The notes under the pieces are model-generated. The model was not told the origin of the DNA and searched no databases. It saw only the letters and a list, made by a program, of their open reading frames with translations. A stretch of 64,000 nucleotides of DNA from Ypsolopha sequella (taxonomy: Eukaryota; Arthropoda; Insecta; Lepidoptera; Ypsolophidae), in the NCBI GenBank assembly GCA_934047225.1, contig OW203988.1, positions 5,180,229 through 5,244,228 on the forward strand, in the 5' to 3' direction. Shown one piece after another: positions 11,272 to 21,893 of this stretch. Made by a program: the position numbers and the translations under genes. The stretch's first letter is position 1, and each line of letters opens with the position of its first letter.

Positions 11272-11345
11272 TTGTGGTGTATGTGTGTGTGGTGGGTGTG
11301 TGAGGGTGTGTGATTATGTGTGATTGTCTGTAAGGTGTACGAAAG
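11272..11345 (+). repeat. GT-rich low-complexity run
   Basis: Imperfect (TG)n/(GGTGTG)n tract. Confidence 0.8.
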
Positions 11346-11417
11346 AGGATGCAGGTATGCGAGGGTTTGGATGTGAATTAACAGTTAACAGTTTCATCGC
11401 TGTTAAAAGTAGTTTTT

Positions 11418-11707
11418 AGGGTTCCATACCCAAAGGGTAACCAACGGGACCCTATTACTAAGACTCCGCTGTCCGTATGTCTGTTTGTCTGTCTGTCCGT
11501 CTGTCTGTCCGTCTGTCCGTCTGTCACCAGGCTGTATCTTATGAACCGTGATAGTTAGACAGTTGAAATTTTCACAAATGATCTATTTCTGTTGCTACTA
11601 TAACAACAAATACTAGAAATGGCTACCATACAACACACTTGATTTTTTTGCCGTTTTTATAGATAATAGTACGGAATCGTTCGTGCGCGAGTCCGACTCG
11701 CACTTGA
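11418..11707 (+). repeat. GGGTTCC...GTCTGTCTGTCCG interspersed repeat
   Basis: It starts AGGGTTCCATACCCAAAGGG, passes through an expanded GTCTGTCCGTCTGTC tract (about 11480-11524) and ends near CGCGAGTCCGACTCGCACTT. A related longer copy lies at 51225-51958 with the same opening and ending blocks. The family is common in Lepidoptera and often considered Helitron-like; I see no Helitron ends that prove it. Confidence 0.65.
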
Positions 11708-12035
11708 TTTCACGAAATATAAAAACAATCAATTTCTGGTACTTACTTACATGCATTTTGACTACATAAAGGTTTTGATTTTGGAAAACATGTTTGTATA
11801 CATTATTGTTTTTTAAAAAAATTTTACGAATAGCGAGCGACACCTACTAACGGATAGCATAAGGATAGCACTGGTTTTTTATTTAATAATATTTCTCTTA
11901 ATTTTTCATAGATGGCGCTGAGCGGGTACTAATCATAATTTGATCGCTTAGGCGTTATTATTCCAGATTTCTATGAAGAGTGATTTTATTAGCGCTAATA
12001 AAATTGCTTCTGGGTGGCACTAGTTCCGTTATTAG

Positions 12036-12500
12036 TGAGCACGCGATATGACGGCAGTGCTTTGTATCACCATAGGTTTTAAAAATAGCGGGAAGTGAAG
12101 AGAAATAATTACGAAGATGAAAGATCTGACCTTGGGAAGGAGCTGCATGCACCACAAACCACGCTTCGCCTGAGCCACCAAGTCTCTGGTGTTCTCCAAG
12201 ATGGTTTTCTTCTTCCTCTTCGTGCCTGGTTGCGCTCTTCTCGGCTAATCTTCTTCGTAATAGTAATAGATGAAAATGAGGCGCACAGCGGGTGCGATCT
12301 CAAAATGGCGGGCGGTAGGGTCGAGGTAGGACCTAGTCGAATGACAATCAGCGTATACCTCCGGCGTGAAAGGCTTCTGATTGACGACTGCTTGATTTGC
12401 GTCCAAAACTAAGCGGGTGGAGATGCAGCGAAAATGACAGTTGAAAATATTAATTCACAACTACCCCGCAGTATGAGAGCCACAAGAAGTGGCGCGAACA
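12036..12500 (-). repeat. 3' LTR of the BEL/Pao element
   Basis: Identical, as far as I can read, to 18407-18871. TG...CA ends. Preceded in element orientation by a G-rich polypurine-like stretch. Confidence 0.97.
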
Positions 12501-12511
12501 TTTGCCCCCGG
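12501..12511 (-). promoter_or_regulatory. Candidate polypurine tract
   Basis: On the minus strand CCGGGGGCAAA lies directly before the 3' LTR, the expected place for the plus-strand primer. The single C makes it imperfect. Confidence 0.55.
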
Positions 12512-12600
12512 CGTTAAAACCATTGGTTTTAAAATAAGAATAGAAAAGTAAAAATAAGACAGAGAATAACGAAATTTTGAAGCGGGGGCAAAGAAAGGAG

Positions 12601-15600
12601 TTATTGAGATGGGAGAGGGCAAAGACGCACGACAGGTCGTTTGTAAACACCTGTCGTCGTTTTGACAGAAGCTACCCTAATGACATTATCTTTGCCAGGG
12701 TATACAGCTACAATAACACCGAGCGGCCATTGAAGCGGTGGAGTGTTATCGGTAACTACAACGACAACAGATCCAATTTTGATTGGGTTGGAAGGTGTAT
12801 TCCATTTTCCTCTAGACTGGAGAAGATGGAGATAATCATTCTTCCATCGCCTTGCGAACGATTCTACCATTTGATCAAGCAACGCGTAGCGACGTAATAA
12901 ATTAACTGGCTCATCAGCCACCTTACAAGCGGGTAATTCTTTTAAAGGAGTTGACATCAGAAAATGTGCAGGAGTTAACGCGCTAAGTTCAGATGGATCT
13001 TCACTCAGCAGCGTAAGCGGACGAGAATTTATGACACATTCTATTTGCGTAACTACAGTTAATAATTCTTCGTAGGTCAACAGTTGAGTACCTACTACTC
13101 TATGCAAATGCGTCTTAAATCCTTTGACATATATCTCATAATGTCCCCCAAAATGTGGGCTACGTGGAATATTAAATTTCCATTGTATTCTATGATCGGC
13201 AAGTTCATTCGCGAAAGACGTTTTAAATTCTTCGGAGTTTGTCAAATTGTAAATTTCTGAGAGGGCATTTCTAGCGCCTACAAAGTTCGTAGCATTATCT
13301 GAATATACGAAAGACACTGCTCCACGTCTAGATAAAAAACGTTTGAACGCGGAAAGAAAAGTGTTCGTGCTAAGATCAGTTGCCAATTCAACGTGAACTG
13401 CACGAGTCACCAGGCATACAAATATGCAGAGGTAACATTTGACGGGACGGACTCCACGTTTTCGATACGGAGTGATACTGATAGGACCACAATAATCCAC
13501 AGCGCAGTGGACAAAAGCTTTAGCCTCATTAACGCGGCATGATGGTAAATCTGCCATGAAAGGGAAGGTTTGTCTCGGCTTCGCCTTAAAACAATAATTG
13601 CAGCTATGTATTACGCGACGAACAATATTTCGACAGGAAAGTATCCAAAATTTTTGGCGGATTATTGACATTAAAGCCACTGGTCCAGTGTGACAATTTT
13701 TGCGATGATAATGAATGATAATCAATTCGACAATATGATTTTTACGAGGTAACAACACAGGGTGTTGTTGATCGAACGTCATGTCTGTGTTGCGAAGTCG
13801 ACCACCAACGCGTAACAATCCATTTTTATCTAAAAATGGCGATAGTCGATTTAAAGCGGGAGAACAAAGTTTATTTGACTTTAATCTTTTTATTTCATCA
13901 AGAAAATAAAATGCTTGAAGAGCTTTAATCAATGCAACTTCAGCGAAATCCATATCGGTAGCGGTAAAAATATTAGAGCGCGGTAAAATACGTAAAAATC
14001 GGTAGATGTAAATGATTGTGTGTAAAAGCACAAGCCATGACGAAATTCTTTCCGAAAGAGAAAGAAGTGGATGCGGTTCTTCATTACTAAAAGCGGGAAG
14101 AGAAATTGTTTTTGATTCCGGCAAGTTTTCTTCAATAGAAGCTGATTCTATTGTTTTGATTGGCCACTCTTTAGCGTCCAGATAAAGCCAAGCAGGTCCA
14201 GTGAACCAGAGCGGGTGACTCATCAACTGCGTGGGAGTGAGACCACGGGAAAGACAGTCGCTCGGGTTTTGAGAACCAGCTGTATGGTAAAAACATTCAG
14301 CGGGAATAGCGGATATTATTTTTGTTATACGCGTCGCGACAAAGGTTTTAAACCTGTGCGGTGAGGAATGTATCCAGTGTAAAGTTACCATAGAATCGGT
14401 AAAACAGTAAATACGTTCAATATTGTGACGTATTTTATAAGCGTCAACTACACGACGAGTTAATTTCGACATGAGTAACGAGGCACAAAGCTCAAGGCGG
14501 GCGACACTGACGGTCTTGAGCGGACAGACTTTTGACTTTGCGCATACCAGCCGAATGCTAGTGCAAGTGTCTGAGTCATCTTGTACTCTAATATATACGA
14601 CACATCCGTATCCACGTTCACTTGCGTCTGCAAATGATATTATCGAAATTTTCGAATTTTGGAACACGTCTAAGTGGCGTTTAATACGTAAATCCCGCAA
14701 AACAGGTAGCTCCTTCAAATAGTTTTGCCAAATCTGCGCAATATCAGAGGGTAGTGTTTCATCCCAGTCTAATTTTAAAATACAGATTTTCTGCAAGAGT
14801 AATTTTGCGTACAAGATCACAGGAGCGGTAAAGCCGAGGACGTCGTACTGACGTGCTATCACGGACAAAACATTGCGTTTAGTACATGGGCGACTATCTA
14901 GCGATACAGTAAAAGAGAACTCGTCAGAATCAGGCGACCACTGTAAGCCAAGAACTTTAAGAGTTTGAGTTTGTTCTTCAAAATTCTTACTAGAATTTAA
15001 GCGGTGAGTATCAGGCAGTGTATCAAGTAACTGTTGACAGTTACTAGACCACTTGACGAGCTCAAAGCCACCGGCCTTAAGCAATCCTACCAGCTCATCT
15101 CTGAGCTGTAAGGAGCCCTGCACGGTGGGCGTGCTATAGCAGATGTCGTCCATGTAACAGTTTCGTGCGGCTACAGTAGCGGCGAGCGGGTACGCTGAAC
15201 TCCCATCCTCACAGAGTTTCCTGACTACTCTCATCGCAAGGAAAGGGCTACTACGTAGTCCAAAGCAGACGCGATTGAACTGATAAGCGATAAGCGGTGA
15301 ACACGTGTCAAAGCGGTATAAAAACTTTTGAAATTTGCGATCATCGGCGTTAACCAAAACTTGTAAGAACATTTGTTTGATATCCGAGGTAAAAGCGATT
15401 TCATACAAGCGGAAGTCAAGTAAAATTAAAAACAAATCGTTTTGCAAATTAGCACCTGTGTGCAGCGTGTCATTTAATGAGACACGAGTACCATCAGCGG
15501 AGTCAGTCTTAGTACTGGCATTCATACAAATACGCACCTTTGTCGTTGATTTATCAACACGCACTACGGGATGATGCGGAATATAATAACCAAGAGATAA

Positions 15601-17943
15601 TTGGTCATCATTATGAAGCGGGGATATGTAACCTTTAGTTAGGTATTCATTTATTATATTGTTATACTCGGAACGTAAATCTGCGTTAGAAACAAACCTA
15701 CGCTCAAGAGACATAAAACACTTTTTTGCGTGATGGTACGAGTTTCCTAGTATGTTAGGATTCCGTGCGAACGGTAAAGAAACCGAATAGCGACCAGCGG
15801 GGTCACGTGACACATTGTTAATAAATAATTTTTCACATTCATCATTTGCGGGACTAGAAGCAGGTTCACAATGCACCTCTTCTAATTGCCAAAATTTTTG
15901 TAAAATAAAATCTATTGGCGGTTCAATCTCCATATAAGAGCATAACGAAATTGAACATGCGGTATTTTGGTAAACAGGCGTATTACCAATTAGCGTAAAA
16001 CCGAAGATGGTCTGAAATCCCGTCGGCGTACCCGGGGGACCAGAGACGCGGCCTGATAACAAGATATCCGCGAATAAAGATGCACCGATAAGAATATCAA
16101 TCTCGCCCGGTAAGTAAAAGGTTTCATCAGCAAGTGTGATATATTTTAAATACGAAAGCGTAGACAAATCCACCTGCACCGATGGTAAGTTGTCGGTAAT
16201 ACGGTCGATTACATAAGTGTCAAGCGAAATTGAAACCGAATCATCAAATCGTGAAAACAATTTAAGGTTTGTCGCACCCTTAATTGGGTTTGATGAAGAG
16301 CCGATGCCCTTAACAAAAGCGCGGGGAATTTTCTCATATTTTAAGTTAAGCTTCTCACAACAGGAAACCGTCGAAAAACTGGATTGTGACGCAGGGTCGC
16401 AGAGCGCACGTAGACGGACAGACATACCGTTAGAATCTTTCACGATCACTTGAATTGTACCTAAAAGGCATGTTTCATTACGCTGCGAGTTAGGCTGTAA
16501 GTTACATAAAGAAATATTATTACTCGCAGTTGGTACGGATTGAGAATCATTAGTCATATGTTCTGTGTTAGTCGCCGATACGGCAGGATCCACCAACCTC
16601 GAAGATTGCGTATGTGTGCGTGGAGACACGGTAATATTTTGACCAAGCGCGGTGTGAGTATTCATCACATTTTGTTTGCGGCACAACATCGAATGGTGTT
16701 TACAATTACAATGGCGGCAATTATAAGACGATTTACAAGCGGAATTGTTATGCGTAATACTTAAACAATTGGTGCAACCGTTATTAGATTTGATGAACTG
16801 AAATCTTTTCTCGATATCTAGTTTCACAAATTCGGGACACTTATATAAATTATAGTGTTTTAATTGTTTACATAGCGGACAACAATTATTATTGGTCGAA
16901 GCGGAGACAAAAGCATGGGTTGACTTGGTACTGTACCCGGTTTTGTTGTTATTATTATTAACGGAGCGGTTCGGAGCGGGAGCGGTAATTGCGGGTGCAG
17001 TGCGGTTCAGTATCTTAGTTTGTTCCCGTAAAAATGATATTAATTCATCATAATGGGGTAAATCGGAACCACGTTTAAACATTTCAAATGAACGAGCGGT
17101 TTCAACATCAAGTTTTTTAAGGGCCAAATACATAAGGATAAAATCCGAAAGATCTTTAATATTCAGCGATTTTAAACACGAAACAGCGGAACAGAACTTG
17201 TCTAAAAACAAGTCCAAGTTTTTTGAACTAGCGGTAGTTAAAGGGCGAAATTCAAACATTTGATCCAAATAAGTAGTGGCTAAACTACGCGAGTCTTGAA
17301 AAGTAGAAACGAGTGTTTTCCAGATTATGTCGTAGTTAGTTGCGTTCGGTGTGATTCCAGAACAAATCGAAAGTGCCCGGCCAGAAAGTTTACCCATCAG
17401 GTATTGTACTCGTTCGTTGTCGGTCAAGTCCGGATTATCGTGAATCGTGGTTTTAAATGTTTCATAGAATGTTGGCCACATAGTAGCTTCACCAGAAAAA
17501 CCAACGAGTTCCAGTTTTGGAAGCTTGATAGTAGGTTTTTTGGGACATTCCATGTCAAGTGGAGCTTTAACTTTAGAGTCAGCCGATTTCGAAGAATGTG
17601 ATAACTTCCGGTTGATGTATTTGCAATGGGAGTAAAGATCCTCAAAAGCTGACCAACTTTGATAATTTGGTTCAAAATTAGGATTTATCAATACCTCTGT
17701 GTCATTAATTTCATCTATGATTACATGAATTTCTGAGCGTACAGTATCCAAAGTTTCGACATTGGCCATAAACAATTCTGCCGAAGAAACATCCTCTAAA
17801 GCGGTTTTAGAAAAGTCATAAACTCTCTGAAGGCGATTAAACAATTCTTGCCTTTTATTTTTAAGCTTCTTTAAACTATACGACATCTTTAATTTTGCAG
17901 CTTCTGCGGAATTTGGCATGTTATATAGTACAAAGTTAGGCAA
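12601..17943 (-). CDS. BEL/Pao Gag-Pol polyprotein
   Basis: An uninterrupted 1,780-codon frame. The Gag-like region covers about residues 1-330 (BEL-type DUF1759 region with SGEATMWPTFYETF). Cys/His zinc-binding clusters lie at about 350-420. The retropepsin-like region is at about 505-620 (ALCDPASQSSF; the usual D-S/T-G is D-P-A here). Reverse transcriptase covers about 770-1000, with YMDD near 925. RNase H follows at about 1110-1260 (FADASERGYG). The integrase begins with an HHCC zinc domain (HTGP...CNYCFKAK, near 1440-1480), has its catalytic core at about 1500-1640 (AVDYCGPI, SDNATNFVGA) and ends in a BEL-type DUF5641 tail. This order is diagnostic of BEL/Pao. A second Met 19 residues in is an alternative start. 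It could supply all functions for its own transposition. Confidence 0.96.
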   Translation of the reverse strand: MPNFVLYNMPNSAEAAKLKMSYSLKKLKNKRQELFNRLQRVYDFSKTALEDVSSAELFMANVETLDTVRSEIHVIIDEINDTEVLINPNFEPNYQSWSAFEDLYSHCKYINRKLSHSSKSADSKVKAPLDMECPKKPTIKLPKLELVGFSGEATMWPTFYETFKTTIHDNPDLTDNERVQYLMGKLSGRALSICSGITPNATNYDIIWKTLVSTFQDSRSLATTYLDQMFEFRPLTTASSKNLDLFLDKFCSAVSCLKSLNIKDLSDFILMYLALKKLDVETARSFEMFKRGSDLPHYDELISFLREQTKILNRTAPAITAPAPNRSVNNNNNKTGYSTKSTHAFVSASTNNNCCPLCKQLKHYNLYKCPEFVKLDIEKRFQFIKSNNGCTNCLSITHNNSACKSSYNCRHCNCKHHSMLCRKQNVMNTHTALGQNITVSPRTHTQSSRLVDPAVSATNTEHMTNDSQSVPTASNNISLCNLQPNSQRNETCLLGTIQVIVKDSNGMSVRLRALCDPASQSSFSTVSCCEKLNLKYEKIPRAFVKGIGSSSNPIKGATNLKLFSRFDDSVSISLDTYVIDRITDNLPSVQVDLSTLSYLKYITLADETFYLPGEIDILIGASLFADILLSGRVSGPPGTPTGFQTIFGFTLIGNTPVYQNTACSISLCSYMEIEPPIDFILQKFWQLEEVHCEPASSPANDECEKLFINNVSRDPAGRYSVSLPFARNPNILGNSYHHAKKCFMSLERRFVSNADLRSEYNNIINEYLTKGYISPLHNDDQLSLGYYIPHHPVVRVDKSTTKVRICMNASTKTDSADGTRVSLNDTLHTGANLQNDLFLILLDFRLYEIAFTSDIKQMFLQVLVNADDRKFQKFLYRFDTCSPLIAYQFNRVCFGLRSSPFLAMRVVRKLCEDGSSAYPLAATVAARNCYMDDICYSTPTVQGSLQLRDELVGLLKAGGFELVKWSSNCQQLLDTLPDTHRLNSSKNFEEQTQTLKVLGLQWSPDSDEFSFTVSLDSRPCTKRNVLSVIARQYDVLGFTAPVILYAKLLLQKICILKLDWDETLPSDIAQIWQNYLKELPVLRDLRIKRHLDVFQNSKISIISFADASERGYGCVVYIRVQDDSDTCTSIRLVCAKSKVCPLKTVSVARLELCASLLMSKLTRRVVDAYKIRHNIERIYCFTDSMVTLHWIHSSPHRFKTFVATRITKIISAIPAECFYHTAGSQNPSDCLSRGLTPTQLMSHPLWFTGPAWLYLDAKEWPIKTIESASIEENLPESKTISLPAFSNEEPHPLLSLSERISSWLVLLHTIIYIYRFLRILPRSNIFTATDMDFAEVALIKALQAFYFLDEIKRLKSNKLCSPALNRLSPFLDKNGLLRVGGRLRNTDMTFDQQHPVLLPRKNHIVELIIIHYHRKNCHTGPVALMSIIRQKFWILSCRNIVRRVIHSCNYCFKAKPRQTFPFMADLPSCRVNEAKAFVHCAVDYCGPISITPYRKRGVRPVKCYLCIFVCLVTRAVHVELATDLSTNTFLSAFKRFLSRRGAVSFVYSDNATNFVGARNALSEIYNLTNSEEFKTSFANELADHRIQWKFNIPRSPHFGGHYEIYVKGFKTHLHRVVGTQLLTYEELLTVVTQIECVINSRPLTLLSEDPSELSALTPAHFLMSTPLKELPACKVADEPVNLLRRYALLDQMVESFARRWKNDYLHLLQSRGKWNTPSNPIKIGSVVVVVTDNTPPLQWPLGVIVAVYPGKDNVIRVASVKTTTGVYKRPVVRLCPLPSQ

Positions 17944-18382
17944 GTACCAGAACTATTGAAAGTTTTATACTGACTACAACATAGAATAATGCTAATGAGT
18001 TAGAGATAACACGGGCGGCGGACGAACCTGTGTACGAGTACCTCTCGATAATATTAAGAATTAGCAGGTAGGCAGATAATATTTTCTGTGAAATGATCAA
18101 ATGGTATAATCGCAGCGGATAAATTAACAGAATGGCGTATTTCACTGTAGATAATTTATAATTTCCAGTATATAGGAAATGGAATCACTAATATTTTGAC
18201 GAATGCGGGGTTTTAATGCATAGATAATGCAAATAAGAGCGGGAATGCGGGGTAATACTGCGGGCAGAGTGAAAATTAGAGCGGAATTCACGTGTTCTTT
18301 AGACAAAGAACATGAAGATAGCGGTTGGAAATACCAAAAAATGGTTATAGATCGCAGATCAAAGGGCCTAAAATGGATCTAG

Positions 18383-18400
18383 ATCCGGCTCGAATGGCCA
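18383..18400 (-). promoter_or_regulatory. Candidate tRNA primer-binding site
   Basis: On the minus strand TGGCCATTCGAGCCGGAT lies 6 bases after the 5' LTR. It starts with the obligatory TGG and matches, with about two mismatches, the complement of the 3' end of insect tRNA-Tyr as I recall it. The tRNA identity needs comparison with real tRNA genes. Confidence 0.5.
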
Positions 18401-18406
18401 AAAAAA

Positions 18407-18871
18407 TGAGCACGCGATATGACGGCAGTGCTTTGTATCACCATAGGTTTTAAAAATAGCGGGAAGTGAAGAGAAATAATTACGAAGATGAAAGATCTGA
18501 CCTTGGGAAGGAGCTGCATGCACCACAAACCACGCTTCGCCTGAGCCACCAAGTCTCTGGTGTTCTCCAAGATGGTTTTCTTCTTCCTCTTCGTGCCTGG
18601 TTGCGCTCTTCTCGGCTAATCTTCTTCGTAATAGTAATAGATGAAAATGAGGCGCACAGCGGGTGCGATCTCAAAATGGCGGGCGGTAGGGTCGAGGTAG
18701 GACCTAGTCGAATGACAATCAGCGTATACCTCCGGCGTGAAAGGCTTCTGATTGACGACTGCTTGATTTGCGTCCAAAACTAAGCGGGTGGAGATGCAGC
18801 GAAAATGACAGTTGAAAATATTAATTCACAACTACCCCGCAGTATGAGAGCCACAAGAAGTGGCGCGAACA
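18407..18871 (-). repeat. 5' LTR of the BEL/Pao element
   Basis: Identical, as far as I can read, to 12036-12500. It should contain the promoter; no classical TATA box is obvious. Confidence 0.97.
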
Positions 18872-19217
18872 ATTAGCTTTTGCCTTTATAGATGCATTAG
18901 TTTTCCGCTGATGTTGGAAATTTTTAGCTAGTTTTTTATTACATCATCATGCTATGACATAATGGAGCGTGTAAGTGAACCATGTCGTAGTTTTTCTTTG
19001 ACCACCTTTGTGTGGCAACTCGATTAACAGAGGATCATAAATCCCTTATAACTTGGAAACTACTCAATAGATTTTGATGTTGTTTTCATTTTATGGTAGA
19101 TTATTTTTTGAGAAAGGTTTAAGGCATATTTCATTACGCTATGACTAAGTGGAGCAGGGCAGTGAGATTTTTAGTCAAACATGTGGAAGGTTGATATAAA
19201 ACGACTCAAAAATAATT

Positions 19218-19621
19218 TCTCAAAAAAGGGCAATAAGAATCATAAACGGGCTACATAAATGTACGTCTGTACGAAATTATTTTAAGAAGGACAACATTAT
19301 GACCGTAATTTCATTATTTATTTACAAATCTTTAATCGAAATTTATTTACAAAAAGACAATTTACCTAAGAGAATGAACATTCAAAAATATAGTACAAGA
19401 AATAAAGAGAAATTAATAACACCAAAAACCAGACTAAAAAAGATGAAAACACAAGGGAAACATATTAAATTAGCAACGATTAATAAAATACCGACAGCTG
19501 TATTAAAGTTACCGCTCTTTGAATTTAAAATCAAGGTAAAACTTTTCTTGCCGAATAATCCATTCTACTCTATTAGTGAATTCATGAATTTAAACATAAA
19601 GCCATGTTCATTTCCTAATTA
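19218..19621 (+). pseudogene. LINE reverse transcriptase C-terminal fragment
   Basis: An open frame starts SQKRAIRIINGLHKCTSVRN and continues KKDNIMTVISLFIYKSLIEI to a stop at 19621. The QKRAIRII start and the following 'FKKLNIL...LYIYK'-like pattern are typical of the thumb/C-terminal region of Jockey/CR1-like LINE proteins. The frame is closed upstream of 19218, so it is a 5'-truncated insertion. After the stop, near-repeated AATTTATTTTTAA blocks end at the next repeat. Confidence 0.65.
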
Positions 19622-19670
19622 GACATTTAAATTTATTTTTAATTAAGTTTGACATTTTAATTTATTTTTA

Positions 19671-20060
19671 ACTAGCTTCTGCCCGGAGCTACGCCCGCGT
19701 GGCCTACAGGATACAATATTTTTTTTTTTTCAGAAACAAACATAAGTGCTCTCACTCTCTCTGGGAGTCAAGGTGTAGTGCTTGGCTGAAAAAGTCTCAT
19801 GCTCGTTTTTCGGCCTCGTGGAACTTGGCTCGGCCTTTGGCCTCGCCAGAATGCCAAACTCGGGGACTCACCGATCAAAGCTTTTCCGAAAAAGTGTCAA
19901 AATCCATATCAGTGGTCAAACAATGTCAAATTTGAATACTGCAGCGTAATCGGCGATCCCAAATGCCCCTTGATACTGAGTTTCATGCAAATCGGAATAC
20001 TATGGCCGATCAAAATTTAGACATTTTTTTTGACTTTATTTTTTATCTTCATCTAGATCT
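19671..20060 (+). repeat. CTAGCTTCTGCCCGG-headed interspersed repeat
   Basis: The head ACTAGCTTCTGCCCGGAGCT resembles those at 59183 and 51985. The body contains an ATGCAAATCGGAATACTATG block. The right limit is uncertain. Two copies of TTTGGGAGATAC(A/G)GGCC lie beyond it at about 20112 and 20199. Confidence 0.5.
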
Positions 20061-20294
20061 CGCCGATCTCTTTTCTTAGAGTACCATAAACATGGGTTTT
20101 GGATCTGCCGTTTGGGAGATACGGGCCTGTAAAGTTTTGACACTTTCGGCTGGTAGATGTCGTCTAGACCTTTTCCTAGACACCCGTCTCCAGCCAGTTT
20201 GGGAGATACAGGCCGTCAAAGTTCTGACATAAAAAAAAATTGTTTTGGCGCCCAAAACAAGTTTGTAGTACCACCTTCCGTTCCAAAGATATTT

Positions 20295-20360
20295 TGCCGG
20301 GATATAGATATATATAGATAGATAGATAGATATATTGTGGATATATAGATAGATAGATAT
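20295..20360 (+). repeat. (TAGA)n microsatellite, two blocks
   Basis: GATAGATAGATAGATA runs are separated by TATTGTGGATATA. Confidence 0.85.
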
Positions 20361-20601
20361 AGTACATTTCAAATACCATGGCCCGATTCCACTTAAGACG
20401 GTCATTAGGTGTTAACAATAGGATTAGTGATAACAAAAGATACCTGGCCAGACCCTTTTGCGGTGTTTCTTTTAGTTACATACAGATTGCACCGACGCGT
20501 GCCAATTTGAAGTGCTCCAAATTAGATAACAAAAGGCAAACATTATGAGCCCCATTGTTAAGTTTCAAGTGGAATCGGGCCATGGTATTTGAAATGTACT
20601 A
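20360..20601 (+). mobile_element. 242-bp hairpin MITE with TA duplication
   Basis: Perfect 34-bp terminal inverted repeats (20361-20394 and 20567-20600) start AGTACATTTCAAATACCATG. TA flanks both sides. It is inserted at the end of the TAGA microsatellite. No coding capacity. Confidence 0.85.
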
Positions 20602-20603
20602 TA

Positions 20604-20665
20604 CCTCAAAAGGGAAAAATGGAACCCTAAAAGGATCACTTGTGTGGCTGTCTGTCTGTCATTGA
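20604..20665 (+). repeat. Fragment of the GGAACCCTAAAAGGATCACTT repeat
   Basis: GGAACCCTA..GGATCACTTGTG followed by CTGTCTGTCTGTC also occurs, inverted, at about 8487-8533. Confidence 0.6.
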
Positions 20666-20704
20666 ATAATTGAATAATTGATTGATATGAATTGCTATAA
20701 CCTC

Positions 20705-20990
20705 CAGAGTTTTTAATAAGGACATGATAGAAGAGCATCGTGGTTTATTAAATAATACAAGGATTGAAAGCGATCACGTAAATAAGAAAGGGACAGTGGG
20801 TTCTTAATAATGTGAGAGAGGATAATATGGTAATTGCGACTTAGACGAATAGGGAGCCATTTTAACTCAGAGCGTAAGTGGAACAGGTGATCAAATTTGC
20901 GCAAACCATAGATGAATCTGATACCCAAGTTCAGAGACCGCCGGCAAAGGGACGGTGGGACAGGTGGCAGACGAAAGTTTTTGGCGCGTC
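20705..20990 (-). pseudogene. LINE reverse transcriptase C-terminal fragment
   Basis: The minus-strand frame contains LGIRFIYGLRKFDHLF, LKWLPIRLSRNYHI and SYLRDRFQSL, in the order seen at the C-terminus of CR1/Jockey-like LINE proteins. The upstream part shifts frame and is lost. 5'-truncated copy. Confidence 0.7.
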
Positions 20991-21149
20991 TTCATCGTCT
21001 CCTGGTCCAGTCAAGAGCTCTTTCCCACTTGTCGGGTGTACACAAACAGTAAACGGGTACTTCGCGCCCCGCGTCCCCGCTTATATCCACGCCTAAAGAA
21101 GCCTCCTATATTATAACATTGAAGATCGCATCAAAATGGGTGATTTCAG

Positions 21150-21260
21150 TTGGAAGAGAAGACAAATACTCTTTATTATGCACCATATAAAAGAAAACTT
21201 GGCGGTCTTGTCGCTAGAAGCGATTTCTTCCAGACAACCTTTGTTATGCATCGGACCGGG
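21150..21260 (-). mobile_element. LINE 3' UTR fragment
   Basis: CTCTTTATTATGCACCAT...GGCGGTCTTGTCGCTAGAAGCGATTTCTTCCAGACAACCTTTG resembles the block at 48780-48825 (GCTTAAAGCAATCTCTTCCAGACAACCTCT in part), which lies next to a LINE C-terminus. Only the 3' untranslated end is present. Confidence 0.55.
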
Positions 21261-21314
21261 TCTGAATGTTCCCATCGGCTCAGTGGTCGGTTGCAAGTTT
21301 CATCGGACCAGGTT

Positions 21315-21745
21315 CCCATCGGCTCACTGGTCAGTTGCAACTAAAATTATTATTTTTTCCCAACCGACCAGTGAGCCTGCTTCAATGAGCCATGCCTTTC
21401 AATGGAAATTTTTCACAACGGACCAGGGTCAAATGTGAGCTTAAAATTATGATATATTTTTTGAACTTCTAAGCGTTTGATTCGAGAATGCTTCAACCTC
21501 TGGGCCCACTTCCGCACAATCGCACACACACACACAACCAGACGAAACAGGGCGTATGCGAAGCGCAATCAAAAGACACCTTTTTCCAATTTATTTACAC
21601 AGTTTATAAAACGTAAGCTCACATTTGACCCCGGTTCGTTGTTAAAAATTTCCATTGAATAAAGTAGTACTCAGTAGGCTCACTGGTCGGTTGGGAAAAA
21701 AAATACATTAATTTTGTAGTTGCAACTGACCAATGACCCGATGGG
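21315..21745 (+). mobile_element. 431-bp hairpin element with ~130-bp inverted arms
   Basis: The left arm CCCATCGGCTCACTGGTCAG... pairs with the right arm ending CCAATGACCCGATGGG. The inner blocks CTCACATTTGACC and TCCATTGAA also pair. Arms are imperfect, with small indels. Partial extra copies of GTTCCCATCGGCTCA sit just left, near 21268 and 21311. Confidence 0.75.
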
Positions 21746-21793
21746 TATAACCCCTTCTGACAACTCCTCGGGGATTCATGTCGTGACGAAGTA

Positions 21794-21799
21794 TTTATT
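21794..21799 (-). promoter_or_regulatory. Candidate AATAAA polyadenylation signal
   Basis: On the minus strand AATAAA lies about 95 bases after the stop of the membrane-protein frame at 21894. Confidence 0.5.
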
Positions 21800-21893
21800 T
21801 TTAAATGAAAGTCAAAAATATGAGTAATAATATATGTGAATCATCATCGGAAATATACTAAACTTTCTACATATTCACACTGGAAGCCACTAC

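Larger units (their letters stand above)
12036..18871 (-). mobile_element. Intact BEL/Pao LTR retrotransposon (6,836 bp)
   Basis: Two 465-bp LTRs (12036-12500 and 18407-18871) enclose one long minus-strand Gag-Pol frame. The 5-bp duplication ATTAG flanks the whole element (12031-12035 and 18872-18876). The LTRs look identical base for base when read side by side, so insertion was recent. In element orientation the LTR starts TGTTCGCGCC and ends TGCTCA. No envelope gene is present. Confidence 0.97.

Noticed and set aside
12095..12412. A 105-codon plus-strand frame in the LTR, repeated at 18466-18783
   Set aside because: It is antisense to the retrotransposon and present twice only because LTRs are duplicated. 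No motif.
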